Assembly: GCF_943734655.1 (NCBI RefSeq)
Contig: NC_071354.1
Location: 141,417,142 to 141,481,141, forward strand
Length of the DNA: 64,000 nt
Origin: Sabethes cyaneus
Lineage: Eukaryota > Arthropoda > Insecta > Diptera > Culicidae
Reading direction: 5' to 3'
The translations under genes and the position numbers were made by a program. This document shows, in pieces, positions 1 through 10,790 of the stretch. Position 1 is the stretch's first letter; each line of letters starts with the position of its first letter. The notes beneath the pieces were generated by a model that ran no database searches, was not told the DNA's origin, and saw only the letters and a list, made by a program, of their open reading frames with translations.

Positions 1-272
1 TTCATCGCCCGGTTCACTACCGTAATCGATGAACAAATTATATCGATTGGCTGCAGATCCAGTCTTGTATGTGCCAGTAGAATTCTGGCTCTGTTGACGC
101 GTATCTCGTATCGAGTTGGCCGTCAGTGATCTGGCCAGGATTTCGTCCACCGAAGGCACTCGGATTTGAGGTTTCCTCTCGGGATGCAATCGCCTCTCCA
201 GATAGCGTTGCAGAATTTTCTGGGTAATGAGGTTCTGACGGTGGATTTCAAGCACTTGTGGATCCACGTCCG
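1..272 (-). CDS. Coding exon of an unidentified protein, cut by the window edge
   Basis: On the minus strand there is an open frame of 90 codons from 272 down to position 1 with no stop, so the exon or its continuation leaves the window. The peptide is hydrophilic and charged (it contains ILQRYLERRLHPERK, VPSVDEILARSL and YNLFIDYGSEPGDE), with no membrane segment. Its start at 272 is set by an AG acceptor preceded by a CTAAC branch-like motif. The first two bases complete a codon, so the upstream exon should end with one extra base; the candidate at 943-984 does. I do not recognise the family. Base composition is more GC-rich and codon-like than the flanking AT-rich DNA, which argues for a host gene and not a transposon. 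Exon confidence is moderate, identity unknown. Confidence 0.55.
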
Positions 273-942
273 CTACGGAGTAATGTTAGCAGACCGTTTG
301 TTTATTCATTCAATCAATCGTTCAATGATGGGATATGGAAGCCCGAAAGGAAAGAGAAGAAGAAAGAGAAATCATGTAGCTCGTTTGAATTTCACAGTCA
401 CTTGGGGTCTGTTGCGTAGTCATAATTGGCCCGGATTCAGGATATTAGGCAGTAAGCTTAAGCATGTAATAAGTGTATCTATCAACTGTTAGTGTTACCT
501 TCAGTGTAATATTTGAGTATTTTGGGCCCATGTTGGGGAGTTTCTTTTTTAATCGATTCCAAGTTCTACGTAACTAGGTTGCAGTGAAATATTAGCGAAA
601 TTTTCAGTATAAACATAACCTAGTAACACATGTAAAAAAATAATAATTATTTACACTTAACTCTCAAAGGGACCTTAAACTTGATACCGGTTGTGAAGGA
701 CGCTCAAAGCACATTTTGTGTTAGGTACTCGAAAGCCTTAACTTGGAAGCACTAAACGAACATGTTGAGCACGAGTACTCAATTGATTGCAACTCTCCAC
801 GGTTGTGTTTGCTGTTGAAATCGGCAACAAACCTTCATTATAATTGAGCAATTGTTGATCGAAACAGCACGCAGGATAAGTGGTAATAAGAGCCAGAGTT
901 TGCAAAAAGTCATTTCGCGCTTAGTTGGATAAATTAATTTAC

Positions 943-984
943 ATCTACTTGAGCTACTTTTCGCTCCTCCCGAACCAAGAGAAC
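943..984 (-). CDS. Candidate 42-nt exon upstream of the 1-272 exon
   Basis: On the minus strand a TTTCTTTAG acceptor is followed by 42 coding bases and then a GTAAAT donor. The reading frame gives a Gly/Ser-rich peptide (SLGSGGAKSSSSR). The exon has phase 1 on both sides, and its last base plus the first two bases at 272 make a Ser codon in the frame of the next exon. A 14-codon, phase-symmetric exon could be skipped without a frameshift. This is inference from splice signals and phase only; no expression data were available. Confidence 0.35.
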
Positions 985-2480
985 CTAAAGAAAACAAGTT
1001 AATGACTTTTCGTTTTTTCGACGGCAAGAATTTGATTAAATTACACAGCCTATGATTATGTCTATGATAATGATCCTAATCCTCCACATTATATGATCAT
1101 TTTTCATGTAAAACGGGGGGCGAATCTGAATATGAAACCGAAAAAACCCTCTTTTAAATTCTATTTTTTTGTTGCTGTCAAAACATTAAATTTTACTGTG
1201 TTGCCCTGGAATATACGACATAGATAAACCAAAACGCATGAAAATAAAGTTGCTTCCGCATATCTGTATTACATTTTTATGTAGGATTATAAGTTCATAA
1301 AAATATTATGTAAACAAGTTTGCTGAATGCGTTACGACTGTCTATAGCCAACAATTTTATATTTCATTTGCAAGACAACTATAAAACAACAAGAAATGAA
1401 CTCAGGGGTAAAATAGTGAAATAATGCAATTACTAATTTCCACCACGTTTGCACCATAATCGAATGCAGTAAATGCAACCAAACTACTTCTAATGGTACG
1501 GCCATAAGTCAAAGTGTGGATCTCATCGATGAACGCATGTAGGAAAAAATCGTTTATAAACAGCTGGAGAGCACAGCCCTTATGTGTAAAAAAAACCAAT
1601 GTGTATATCTGCACAGGATTTTACATCATTATTTTGTCAGTTTATTTGAATTTTTAAAATATATTTTGATATTTACAGATACATTTTCTTCAATCTATGG
1701 TCTGCCAATAGTTAAATTATGTTAATAGTTAAATTAAATCTGCTAGTGATTAGGGGTGACATAGCAAGACAATAAAAATCCTGACGTAACATTTAACCCT
1801 ATATACATACAGTCAACGTTCGAAAACTGGCACACAATTGCATGTGAGTTAATGAATGGGATGGCTCGAGGTGCCTGCATAAAACGTGAATTATTCATCG
1901 TTAGATTATCACGCATCGTAAAAGTTATTATTGGCCGGGTTGATGATACTGTTCAAAGCAAACTGTATCAGCTGAAGCTGTTATTGTTGTATTCCCAGAG
2001 CTACATTTCACTAAATGGATGTAAGTGATAAATAGCTCCTAAATTCACACCACTACCTAATAGTCAGGTATAAAATGTAATTATCATTACAACAAAACGG
2101 TCCACTCTTGATTAACGACAATTAAATATTTCTGTCTATCGAACCACTGCTGGTTTGACAAATTTGCATAATGTGGTGCTGGATTAACAAACCACCACCT
2201 AAGCGTAGGTTGGACAGTTATGTATAAAGTGGTAGTGCATCAATCCAATGATATGTATCCGCTAAATTTAGCACTGCAAAAATGATGTAGCTGCTGAAAG
2301 ACGCAGGTTATGATAATTTATACACACCTACAGAAAAGCAGTAAATCAATCGCAGCGAAGGGGGTTAGGAAGATTTAGGGGTTGACCCCCCTTCCGTCTC
2401 CTCTTTCATGAGTACCATTTTCACCCAATAAAGGTAACCATTTCTCAGCATGCAAGCTACACAACGACAAATAGTTTCAC
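985..2480. other. AT-rich DNA without a recognisable gene
   Basis: I see no convincing coding region. If the minus-strand exons at the left edge are real, this is intron or 5' flank of that gene. Short open frames here (for example near 1402-1614) have no conserved look and are AT-driven. Confidence 0.5.
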
Positions 2481-2482
2481 TA

Positions 2483-3460
2483 CATAGGGGAAATGTGTAT
2501 AATGTGCCCCCCGTAAGAATAAATGGTTATATCTCCGTTATACTTCCCCAAATTAACGTTACAACTACGTGTATATGTTGGTGTTTAAGCTGACAACCAA
2601 TTGCAATTGTTTATTTCATTTAGTATTGTGGAATAAACATGCTAGGAATTATTTAATAAAAGCACCTAAATGTTGTGTTTCTCGTCTGCGCGGGGTAAAA
2701 TGCCCCACCTACGGTATAATATGCCCAATACGGTAATTTGAGTATTTCTACCAGTGACAGACCAACTCTATTTTGTAGAAAGTAAAACTATTTCCTTTGT
2801 TTTGCAAAATATCGTTATTTTATGTAAAATAAACCTAGTTTCGGCCTTCTGGTGCACGTTTTCTTTTCTGCATGGGGCACATTATACTGCAGCTGTGGCG
2901 TTTTGTACCGGGTAGTTGAATTACCCAGAATTTGGACGTTGGTAACAAATTATTCCCACCACGGTTGCTCTACAATACTAATTGAATTAAATAATGGCAC
3001 TTGGCTTCAACTTAGATCTGTTTACCTATGTTTATAGCCACATTTGCAAGGGGGGCAAATTGCACCACCGCAAGTGGGGCATTTTGGCTTGCTTTTACTT
3101 ATTTGAAAAAATATTAAATGCTAAAGCAAATCATGCGTTTCATACCGTTATTTTTGGCAGGGATGTCTTTTTGAAGTTCACTTTACGCAATCGAATCACA
3201 ACAACCGGTTATTTACAGATTTTGACAAGAAAATAGCTTATGGAAATGACGCCAAAAGTTACATCGGAAGCTGCTCAAAAACAAATTTATTTTTGTTTTG
3301 TTTTTACAGCATGTGACAACTGTCATACTTGCATAGTAGGCTAGTTCCATCAAATACTATGGTTTCTGGGTGGTTTTGCATTTTGATTTCGCTTGTTTAG
3401 CGAAAAACGAAGGGGGGGCACATTGGCCAGGGGGGGCACGTTATACACAATTCCCCTATG
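2483..3460. mobile_element. TA-flanked TIR element (978 bp, non-autonomous)
   Basis: The ends are inverted copies of about 33 bp beginning CATAGGGGAA and running into TGTATAA(T/C)GTGCCCCCC, with very few mismatches. The element is bounded by TA on both sides (2481-2482 and 3461-3462), as expected for Tc1/mariner-type insertion. The interior repeats related pieces of the end (GGGGCACATTATAC and GTGGGGCATTTTGG) but has no transposase frame. Confidence 0.8.
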
Positions 3461-3882
3461 TACAAGACACAAACTGCCGATAGCCGATGAAGGCAACCGA
3501 AGCACACATGATTAATGAACGAAATGATCGGTTTTAATTTCAAGAAAAGTATATAACTACAGTTTCAAGAAGAGCAGGATTTTTTTTTTGAGATTGCCAT
3601 CTTCGGAAAAATATCCAACGACATAGTTTAAAAGAAGATTCAATAGATCTGAAAACTGGTTGAAAATTACGCGATTATTCTGCTACCATTAATTCCGCAA
3701 CAAAGCTATTCCGAAGAATATATGCCTAGATGTACATATAAAATTGATATCATGAAGCTCAACATGCCCCACTATTAAATTCTATTAAATTTAAATTTCT
3801 GTTGGGGAAGAATAAATGCTTAATGCGAGAAATGTAGATTCAGGCAAACTGAAAATTCTTGATATTAGGCCAAAAATATAGA

Positions 3883-3959
3883 CTTAGCGAAGGTGAGAGT
3901 CGAACTCACAGCTCCCAATCTCTAGTTGAGCCTGTTGTTTAACCAATTACACCATTAAG
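3883..3959 (-). other. tRNA-like module, left arm
   Basis: Read on the minus strand this folds like a tRNA: a 4-bp D stem (GTGT/ACAC), anticodon and T arms (GTGAG/CTCAC with loop TTCGACT) as in the right-arm copy, and A-box-like and B-box-like (GAGTTCGACTCTC) promoter boxes. The acceptor pairing is imperfect, so it is better read as a tRNA-derived promoter than as a functional tRNA. Confidence 0.5.
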
Positions 3960-4362
3960 CCGTCTATACTCTGTGGTCTTATATCAAGGTTTTGTTATGA
4001 CGCTTGCCTGATTCTATCATTCATTCGCACATTTATCCAGCGCGAATATATTTTTGTTGACTTATGTGTTGCGACCGCACAGATTGATAGACATATAGCT
4101 ATAGACATATATCGGTTTGTGCTTAGCAACGTCAGTCGATAACCGTTCGAGCCAGCGGTTACATGTAGTGTGAGGATCCACTACGTATTATTCTTTTTTC
4201 TTTTCTTTTCAACGACGACGAGCTATATGTCTATCAATCTGTGCGGTCGCAACACATACAGTCAACAAAAATATATTCGCGCTGGATAAATGTGCGAATG
4301 AATGGTAGAATCAGGCAAGCGTCATAACAAAACCTTGATATAAGACCACAGAGTATAGACGG

Positions 4363-4439
4363 CTTAGTGGTGTAATTGGTTAAACAACACGCTCAACTAG
4401 AGATTGGGAGCTGTGAGTTCGACTCTCACCTTCGCTAAG
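4363..4439 (+). other. tRNA-like module, right arm
   Basis: This is an inverted copy of the module at 3883-3959. The D arm, a 5-bp anticodon stem with 7-nt loop CTAGAGA (U33 present, AGA in anticodon position), a 4-nt variable loop and a perfect 5-bp T stem can be drawn. Acceptor-stem register is off by about three bases and there is no long variable arm, although AGA would suggest serine. It is probably a SINE-type RNA polymerase III promoter. Confidence 0.5.
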
Positions 4440-4646
4440 TCTATATTTTTGGCCTAATATCAAGAATTTTCAGTTTGCCTGAATCTACATTTCTCGCATT
4501 AAGCATTTATTCTTCCCCAACAGAAAAGTAAAAAGCCGACTGCTATACGTCGTTGAAAAGAAAAGAAAAAAAAATTAAATTTAAAATTAGATAACTATTT
4601 TCAACCGTCTTTACTAATCACACATACTACATCCTAACTGTATATA

Positions 4647-5049
4647 CAGGGTGAGTAGTAAGAACTATCAGTGTTTTTTGGAAATGTTTAGTTAAAAATG
4701 TGTTAATCACATGTATGTCTGTATATTTTTCGTTTAGTGTGTATTCAAATGTCAACACAGGTTGCAAGTTGGTTTTGAATTTTCATTCGCTTAAGAGTCG
4801 TGGTAATCAAGGACGCAAAAAGGGAACTTCTGCTAAGTCTGTTTTTGAACATTTTTGGACCGTGTGATATTTAAAAAAAGCTGAAACCACACGGAATACA
4901 CGAAGGATTCATCTTTTGTACCATCAAGCGATACAAAAAAACCGGTTTTTTAAAAATACTCCCCAAACCTGTTCCTAATCGCACAGTAAGGACACCGAAA
5001 GCCATCAAACGTGTAAGAGTGAGAATTCGTCGGAAACCAGTTCCAGATA
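4647..5049 (+). pseudogene. Tc1/mariner (ITmD37E-like) transposase fragment
   Basis: A candidate left terminus CAGGGTGAGTAG follows a TA at 4645-4646. Downstream, + strand frames encode a degraded N-terminal DNA-binding half: a helix-turn-helix-like stretch, then TIKRYKKTGFLKN, NRTVRTPKAIKRV and RVRIRRKPVPD, which match the linker of mosquito DD37E-type Tc1/mariner transposases. The catalytic half is missing; the fragment stops at a G-run near 5049, where R1-clade sequence begins. Confidence 0.55.
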
Positions 5050-5054
5050 GCGGG

Positions 5055-5566
5055 GGGGGGTTAAGGATTGGTGGATCCGGCAAGGGGGAGTGGGTAACAT
5101 TTAACCCGGGCAAAAGAGACTCTGTGGGGGTAGCCAGGGTCGACCTTGAAGGGGGGCCGACCGAATAATTCGGGTGTGGGTTGATTTAGAAAGTGACGGT
5201 TGATCTGACGGGAGGGGTAGGGGATGCCTACGACGGAGGCTTATGACTGAACCTTTAGGGTGTAGAGGCATGCCTAGCAGAGGGTATAGTTCGAACAGGC
5301 AAGAGAGTAAAGCTTGACCAAGCGTGGGTAAGGGCCTGGCCGGCAGGGAGGGGAAGGCTGACCTGACAGAGGGGGTAACAGTTGACTTAGAGAGGGGTTG
5401 ACTCGGCCAGCGGAGTTGATATGGGCAGGAGGGTTTACCAAGCGGGAAGTTTGACCTAGCTGCTCTGCAAACATCGAAGCGTGGGTAGTGGAATATCACA
5501 TGCTCCGGAGTTTTTTCGGCTACACTACAAACGGGTAGAAGGGTGCCCCTACTCGCCCTCACCTAT
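5055..5566 (-). pseudogene. R1-clade non-LTR retrotransposon, 3' end fragment
   Basis: On the minus strand the first about 35 codons (VCSVAEKTPEHVIFHYPRF) match the C-terminal Cys/His tail of R1-clade ORF2 and align with the same tail at 8230-8290 in the + strand element next door (VCTVAEETAEHVMFHCPRF). The last Cys of the C-H-C pattern is replaced by Tyr. The rest, unusually G-rich on the + strand, is probably 3' UTR. It lies back to back with the + strand R1 element that starts at about 5563. Confidence 0.6.
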
Positions 5567-5569
5567 ATA

Positions 5570-5680
5570 AAAAAACACCCAATTGTGTTACCTCCCTACG
5601 TTTCAGCCAATGTAGCGGGAAATAAGCATGCCACAGGTGGTCCACTGTGTGCGGTTTACAGGAGGGCTTTGCAACTATAA
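5570..5680 (+). pseudogene. R1-clade ORF1 C-terminal end
   Basis: The last about 35 codons encode a gag-like zinc-knuckle remnant (ANVAGNKHATGGPLCAVYRRALQL, shown here only as the pieces AGNKHATGGPLC and YRRALQL) and end with TAA at 5678-5680. That TAA overlaps the ORF2 ATG (TAATG). Such stop-start overlap is typical where ORF2 is made by re-initiation in R1-type elements. Confidence 0.55.
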
Positions 5681-8470
5681 TGGTGCAGGTTATACAGATT
5701 AACCTGAACCACTGTGACACGGCATAGGAGCTGATTTGGCAGACGGCAGCCGAAACGGGATGCGATATTGCCATTATCGCGGAACCCTACCGGGTCACCA
5801 GGGGCGGCGCTAATTGGGTATTCGACAAGGGGCGGATGGCAGCGATCGCCGTAATGGGTAGATACCCCATCCATGAGGTGGTTTCGTCTGACCAGGAAGG
5901 GTTCGTGATTGCTGTGGTCGATGGCGTCTGCATCTGTAGCTGCTACGCTCTACCTAGGTGGTCACCGGAGCAGTTTGACCGGATGCTAGACGTGCTCACC
6001 GACGAGTTCACGGGCCGCAAGCCCGTTGTCATTGGAGGAGACTTCAATGCTTGGGCTGTCGAATGGGGTAGCAGGTGCACTACCCCTAGGGGACAAAGCT
6101 TGCTGGAAGCTCTGTCCAAACTGGACGTAAGTCTGGCTAACGTGGGATCCGTCAGTATCTTTTGTAGGGGGGTACAACAATCGATCTTCGATATCAATTT
6201 CTGCAGCCCAACGTTGCTTGCCAACATGGGCTGGAGGGTGTTAGATGAGTACACGCATAGCGACCACCAAGCTATACGATACACGATTGAACGACGGATG
6301 CCATGGCCACGCGGGTTGAAGTCGACAGGGAGGAGGTGGAAAGTGAAGTCCTTCGACATAGACCTGTTCGTTGAAGCACTCAGCGCAGAGAGCAACCGCT
6401 CGAACCTGAGTGCCCGTGAGCTGACCAACGTCCTAGTACAGGCATGTGATACCACTATGCCCAGGACGGGGCAGCCAACGAACGGTCGTCGCTCGGTATA
6501 CTGGTGGAGTGGTACCATTGCCCAGCTCCGCTCCAGGTGCCACAGAACGAGAAGGCTAGCGCAGAGGGCCCCGACCGATGTAGATGCAGAAGCTCGGGGG
6601 GTCGAGCTTACAGCAGCCAGGTTGGCCCTCAACAAGGAGGTTAGACGTAGCAAGAAATCCTGTTTTCAGGAGCTATGCCGCGATGCGGATTCGAACCCCG
6701 GTGGCGCATACCAGGTGGTGATGAAAAAGATTAACAGTGCATCCGCGGCGCGGGAAACCTGCCCCCGAAAGCTGAAAGTCATCGTGGAAGGGCTTTTTCC
6801 GCAACACGATCCAGTTTGGTGGCCTCCGACCCCGTACGGTCAATCGAATGATGTCCTCATTCCGGTCACGAATAAGGAACTCATCGTAATTGCCAGGGGT
6901 TTAAGAACGAAGAAAGCGCCCGGTCCTGACGGGATTCCGAACAAGGCAGTCAAAGTGGCGATCCAAGCATATCCCGATATGTTTGGAGAGACGCTTCAGA
7001 ACTGCCTAGAGGTATGCGAATTTCCAGACAAATGGAAAATTCAAAGATTGTTACTGCTGCCAAAGCCGGGGAAACCACCTGGTGATCCCTCTTTGTACAG
7101 GCCAATTTACCTATTGGACACGTTAGGCAAATTGCTAGAGCGGGTAATCCTAAACAGCCTGACGCCTGTGGTGGAAAGTGATGTCGGACTGGCAAGCTCG
7201 CAGTTTGGCTTCCGTAAGGGAAAGTCCACTGTAGACGCCATAAAGTCCGTGGTGGAGAGGACCGAGAAGCCTAAGAGAAGGAAAAGACGAGGCGACAGGT
7301 ATTCTGCCATAGTCACAATCGATGTCAAAAACGCTTTGAACAGCGCTAACTGGAGTGCAATCGCGTTAGCGCTGCATAAGATGAGGGTACCGGATCATCT
7401 ATGCAGGTTGCTTAAAAGTTATTTCGAGAACCGGACGCTAGTGTACGACACGGCGGATGGGGCGAAGAAGTACAAAGTGACGGCGAGTGTTCCATAGGGC
7501 TCGATTTTCGGCCCCACGTGCTGAGGCTCGAACTACCCGCTGGGGTCGAGATCACTGGCTTCGCCGATGATATCGTCCTTACAGTGGTAGGCGAGTTTCT
7601 AGAGGAGATGGAAATGCTGGTGTTGGACGCCATAAGCATAATAGAGAGTTTGATGGCGGGCGTCAATCTACGATTGGCCCACCACAATACTGAAGCGGTG
7701 ATGATAAGTAACCGTAAGTCGGCTTTAGAGGCCAAAATAATCGTTGGAGGACAGATGATTGTCTCCAAACAAAGTGTGAAGTACCTGGGTGTTATGGCAG
7801 ACAACAGGCTGAACTTCACCAGCCATGTGGATTAAGCTTGTGGTAAAGCGTCGTCGGCGGTTTCTGCGTTGTCCAAGATCATGCAGAATGGCTGTGGTCC
7901 TAGCAGCAGTAAGAGACGCCTGATGGCCAGCGTTGCCATGCGTTGGCGGTGCCACGGTACGGTGCACCGGCATGGGCCCCGGCTTTGGAGAGTAAGCGCA
8001 ATCAGGCACGTCTGAACAAGGTGTTCAGGCTGTTGGCATTGCGCGTTGCGTGCGGCTGCCGTACCATATCATCATATCCGATCACGGTAGGTGGACCCAC
8101 TGGCTGATCTATAACATCTCGTCCTGGATCGGTAGAAGAATGGGGAGGTAAATTTTTTCCTTACCCAGTTTCTGTCGGGACATGGATGCTTTAAGAAGTA
8201 TTTACACATGCGTGGACGGGTAGGCTCACCCTTTTGCCTCGTTTGCACGGTAGCCGAGGAAACGGCGGAGCATGTGATGTTTCACTGCCCGCGTTTCGTG
8301 GCCACTCGGCGGGTGAGGTTTGCGGTCGTTGGGGAAGACACCAACGCCGACATCATCGTGCAGAGAATGTGCGCTGAACAGCGCGCATGGGGTGCCGTCG
8401 ATAGGGCGGCAACGGATGTGATAACGGAGTTGCAACGGCTAGAACGTTTGCAACGACAGGGCCTGACATA
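5680..8470 (+). pseudogene. R1-clade ORF2 (endonuclease and reverse transcriptase), inactivated
   Basis: Starting at the ATG at 5680, the endonuclease opens with QINLNHCDTA, then IIAEPYRV, the catalytic GGDFNAWAVEWGS and the HSDHQAI motif. A TAG interrupts codon 16. The RT begins KKAPGPDGIPNKAV, followed by YRPIYLLDTLGKLLERV and SQFGFRKGKSTVDAI. The conserved V-P-Q-G segment has a CAG to TAG change (stop at 7495-7497), and a deletion follows before FADD (ITGFADDIVL, about 7550-7580), which is intact. The frame breaks again after 7835. The C-terminal tail FCLVCTVAEETAEHVMFHC (8229-8285) is the R1-clade Cys/His motif. The element would nick DNA and prime reverse transcription at the target; this copy cannot make a full protein. 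Confidence 0.85.
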
Positions 8471-8515
8471 GCTTAGCGAGGGTCAGCAGAGGTTGGAAAA
8501 CTCGCAAAATGAATA

Positions 8516-8929
8516 GATACGCCGAGCATCGGCAAACGGTTTTTATCATGATAAAACAGCTACGCGAGTGGTTCAATTCGCCTATAACAATGAGCAACGT
8601 ACACTCACGCTTCATATCATCGCTGAATATACGAATATCGTGAGCAACGCATAAGTGCAAATTTCTGCTTTCTGCTACTTGTAAAGCCACTAACACTACT
8701 TTAAACTATTCCGTTTTCGTGGTAATATTATTTTGAATACTTTCCGGCGTCCGCGGGCGTTCTATATCCGATAAATCGAACACACTCAATGTTCAATATT
8801 CAATTTTTGAACGAATTCTGATGTTCACACTGAGTTTCCATTCATGATAAAATTCAAAGCTGATGCGTGCATTATCGGCGAGGCAGGCGAATAGTGTGTG
8901 TTCATGAGGGATGTTCATCGATTCAAATG
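8516..8929. other. No gene seen
   Basis: About 400 bp between the two R1-clade copies. It may contain the 3' UTR end of the first element. I see no frame, repeat or RNA I can support. Confidence 0.4.
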
Positions 8930-10790
8930 ATCACTTTTTCGCGAATTCTCCAACCACTGAGGATCAGTAATGGGCTGATTGGCCAGCCCAGGTTCTAGGT
9001 AAAGGGTGGTGGCGGTATGAAGTGACAAGGGTGTTGTGTGAATCCACGCACGCAACGGATAAGTCGGAGTGCTTAGGCATGTCCTCCCTCCTGAAGTAAA
9101 ATCTAACGGTAGTTCCGGGAGGGGTTCAGGAAAGGCCAGCAGAAGAGTTTTTAGTAGGTAGGAGCATGTTGGCACCTTGATAGAGCGAAATAAGGCGCTA
9201 TATCCTTGGCCAATTGCAGCCTGGCTTCTGGTCTAAATGCCATTAGTTCATCCCTGAGGGTCCGGAGTATCACTTAACCTTTATTAGCAAAGATACTCCC
9301 AACGACTGTAAATAAATCATTATCTGTGTATATGGGAAGCGTTTGGTACGGGAGGTCCACGCTTTCTTCCTTCCCCTTGATTTCAAGGAGTTTAATGGAA
9401 TTAGATATTTTTTCTGGTTCCACTTGATTCCTTTGAATTCTTTCTGCGGTACATGCTGCGCAGTTGGCCTGGCCGTTAACAAGAAAAATGATTGATTCAA
9501 GTAATCGTCATTTTCCAGGATGCCTTCAAGAATTGGCTGCGTTAGTGCGAGATTAGATTAGATTAGTAGGAGCATGTTGGCACCTTGCGAATCCTATTCG
9601 GCACCGTGAAGGTGCTGTCTATGAAGATTTTCTCCCTGCATAAACATTATAAAAAAAGACGAGATGTTTCGGATCAGTCTACGGGTCCATCAGCCGTGCT
9701 CGGCATTGTGATCTGCTTTATCCCGAATGCCTCTGACATTTCTCTGTCTATATTAAGTGAATTACCAGTCGGTAAAAGATTGTAGTCTGTCTATACCTAT
9801 AGCACTTGCTATCATCGATTAAGAGTATACATATAGGAAGCGTACCCGCAATGACACCTATCGCATCTAGCGATATGGCGCGATATCCACACGCCTCCCG
9901 TAATGCTATCAGTTTGAACTCTTTTAAGACTTGCTTCGTTGTGCTGACTGCCCAACGCTAAAACCCGACCCAAGCCGATGCACCATACATTAGCACTGAT
10001 ATGGCTACGATGCCCATAGCCATTTGGTATAATTTGGAAAGCGCTGAGCGCAGGACCGAGAATCGAAACCTGTGGAACATCCGCGGTTACTTTATACTTC
10101 TTCGCACCTTCATCAGCCGTGTTGTCACCTGCATCTGATTTTCAAAATAGCTTTTAAGCAACTTGCATAGATGGTCCGATATCTTCATCTTGTGAGCGTT
10201 AGGCTAATCGCTTATATCTACTCGCGTTTATCGGCTTCAGTTTTCTCAGTTAGTATCATATGCCCACATGCCCACATGCTAGCATCACCAACGTAATCGT
10301 CAACTCGTTTGCAATCATAATTGATCTTCTGCTGTCCTCCCGGAGTGCCCCATCAAAAAGATTTTCGTCAAAGGCCGTCGTCTTTCACTTCCGCTCGCAG
10401 GTTTTAGTTCTTTGCATTATCACCGGTCGTGACCGTTGTTATGAAAAGTGCTAAAGTTACTTTCGCGCAACTGCCGGCTTAGCCAACAAACTGTTCCCTC
10501 TAGTATTAGTATATTTGCAACCCCACTCCACAGTCCAACCCTTCAAAGCTCCACCAATAATAGTTGGCATTGGCCCAATGAGTTACTTAGGTGGCACGAA
10601 ACTGACGGAACTGCTTTATGGTAGATCTTCGGGTGTGTCAAATATAAAGGTCGTGTTGGATGCGGAGCATACGAAGATCCCGTTGAGTTTGACAATCACA
10701 AAACAAAAAAGGAAGCTCATCGACGATTGTTTGCTGTTTTTGAGCGTAAACTACAGCGTAGAAAGCCCAATTTTAACATAATCTAGACAC
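8930..10790 (-). mobile_element. R1-clade non-LTR retrotransposon, minus strand, internally deleted
   Basis: Reading down from 10790: an endonuclease piece (PTIIGG then WTVEWGCKYTNTRG), the linker (VKTFDENLFDGALREDSRR, 10300-10400), then a jump into the RT thumb (SDHLCKLLKSYFENQ near 10150), then LREACGYRAISLDAIGVIAG and ILLIDDSKCY near 9800-9900, and finally a 3' part. The RT palm with its catalytic aspartates is missing. The 3' region is split by a separate insertion at 9180-9565. It is related to, but diverged from, the + strand copy at 5563. Confidence 0.75.
9180..9565 (+). mobile_element. 5'-truncated non-LTR/SINE-type insertion with 22-bp target duplication
   Basis: The 22-bp sequence at 9158-9179 (starts GTAGGAGCATG) is repeated exactly at 9566-9587. 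The insert ends in GATTAGATTAGATTA, a pentamer tail typical of non-LTR 3' ends. Removing the insert and one repeat restores a continuous R1-clade sequence. The body has no usable frame, so only the 3' end of a retrotransposon was copied. Confidence 0.75.

Larger units (their letters stand above)
3796..4573. mobile_element. Long inverted-repeat element with two tRNA-like modules
   Basis: Arms of about 300 bp (about 3797-4100 and 4220-4526) are near-perfect inverted copies around a spacer of about 120 bp. A 12-bp direct repeat ATTAAATTTAAA lies at 3784-3795 and 4574-4585, the size and AT-richness of a target duplication made by LINE machinery. The right end finishes in an A-rich stretch (GAAAAGAAAAGAAAAAAAA), and a complementary copy of that stretch lies in the central spacer near 4184-4210. 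Each arm holds a tRNA-like sequence, so this may be two SINE copies fused head to head, or a foldback element. Confidence 0.65.
5563..8515 (+). mobile_element. R1-clade non-LTR retrotransposon, 5'-truncated and degraded
   Basis: The order is end of ORF1 (Cys/His knuckle), ORF2 with an AP-type endonuclease, linker, reverse transcriptase, then a C-terminal Cys/His motif and a short 3' tail. The 5' end is truncated within ORF1. Several stops and deletions show it is dead. A second copy of the family lies downstream in the opposite orientation (8930-10790). Confidence 0.85.

Noticed and set aside
166..492. 108-codon + strand open frame at the left edge
   Set aside because: It lies antisense to the better supported minus-strand exon (splice acceptor, phase-compatible upstream exon) and its product has no domain-like features.
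3883..4439. Two functional tRNA genes
   Set aside because: Acceptor stems do not pair in register, an AGA anticodon would need a long variable arm that is absent, and both sit inside a repeat; read as SINE promoters.
5101..5562. 153-codon minus-strand frame as a host gene
   Set aside because: Its start is an R1-clade C-terminal motif and the rest is G-run-rich 3' UTR; it is a retrotransposon tail.
5943..6653. 236-codon minus-strand frame
   Set aside because: Antisense shadow of the R1 endonuclease coding sequence.
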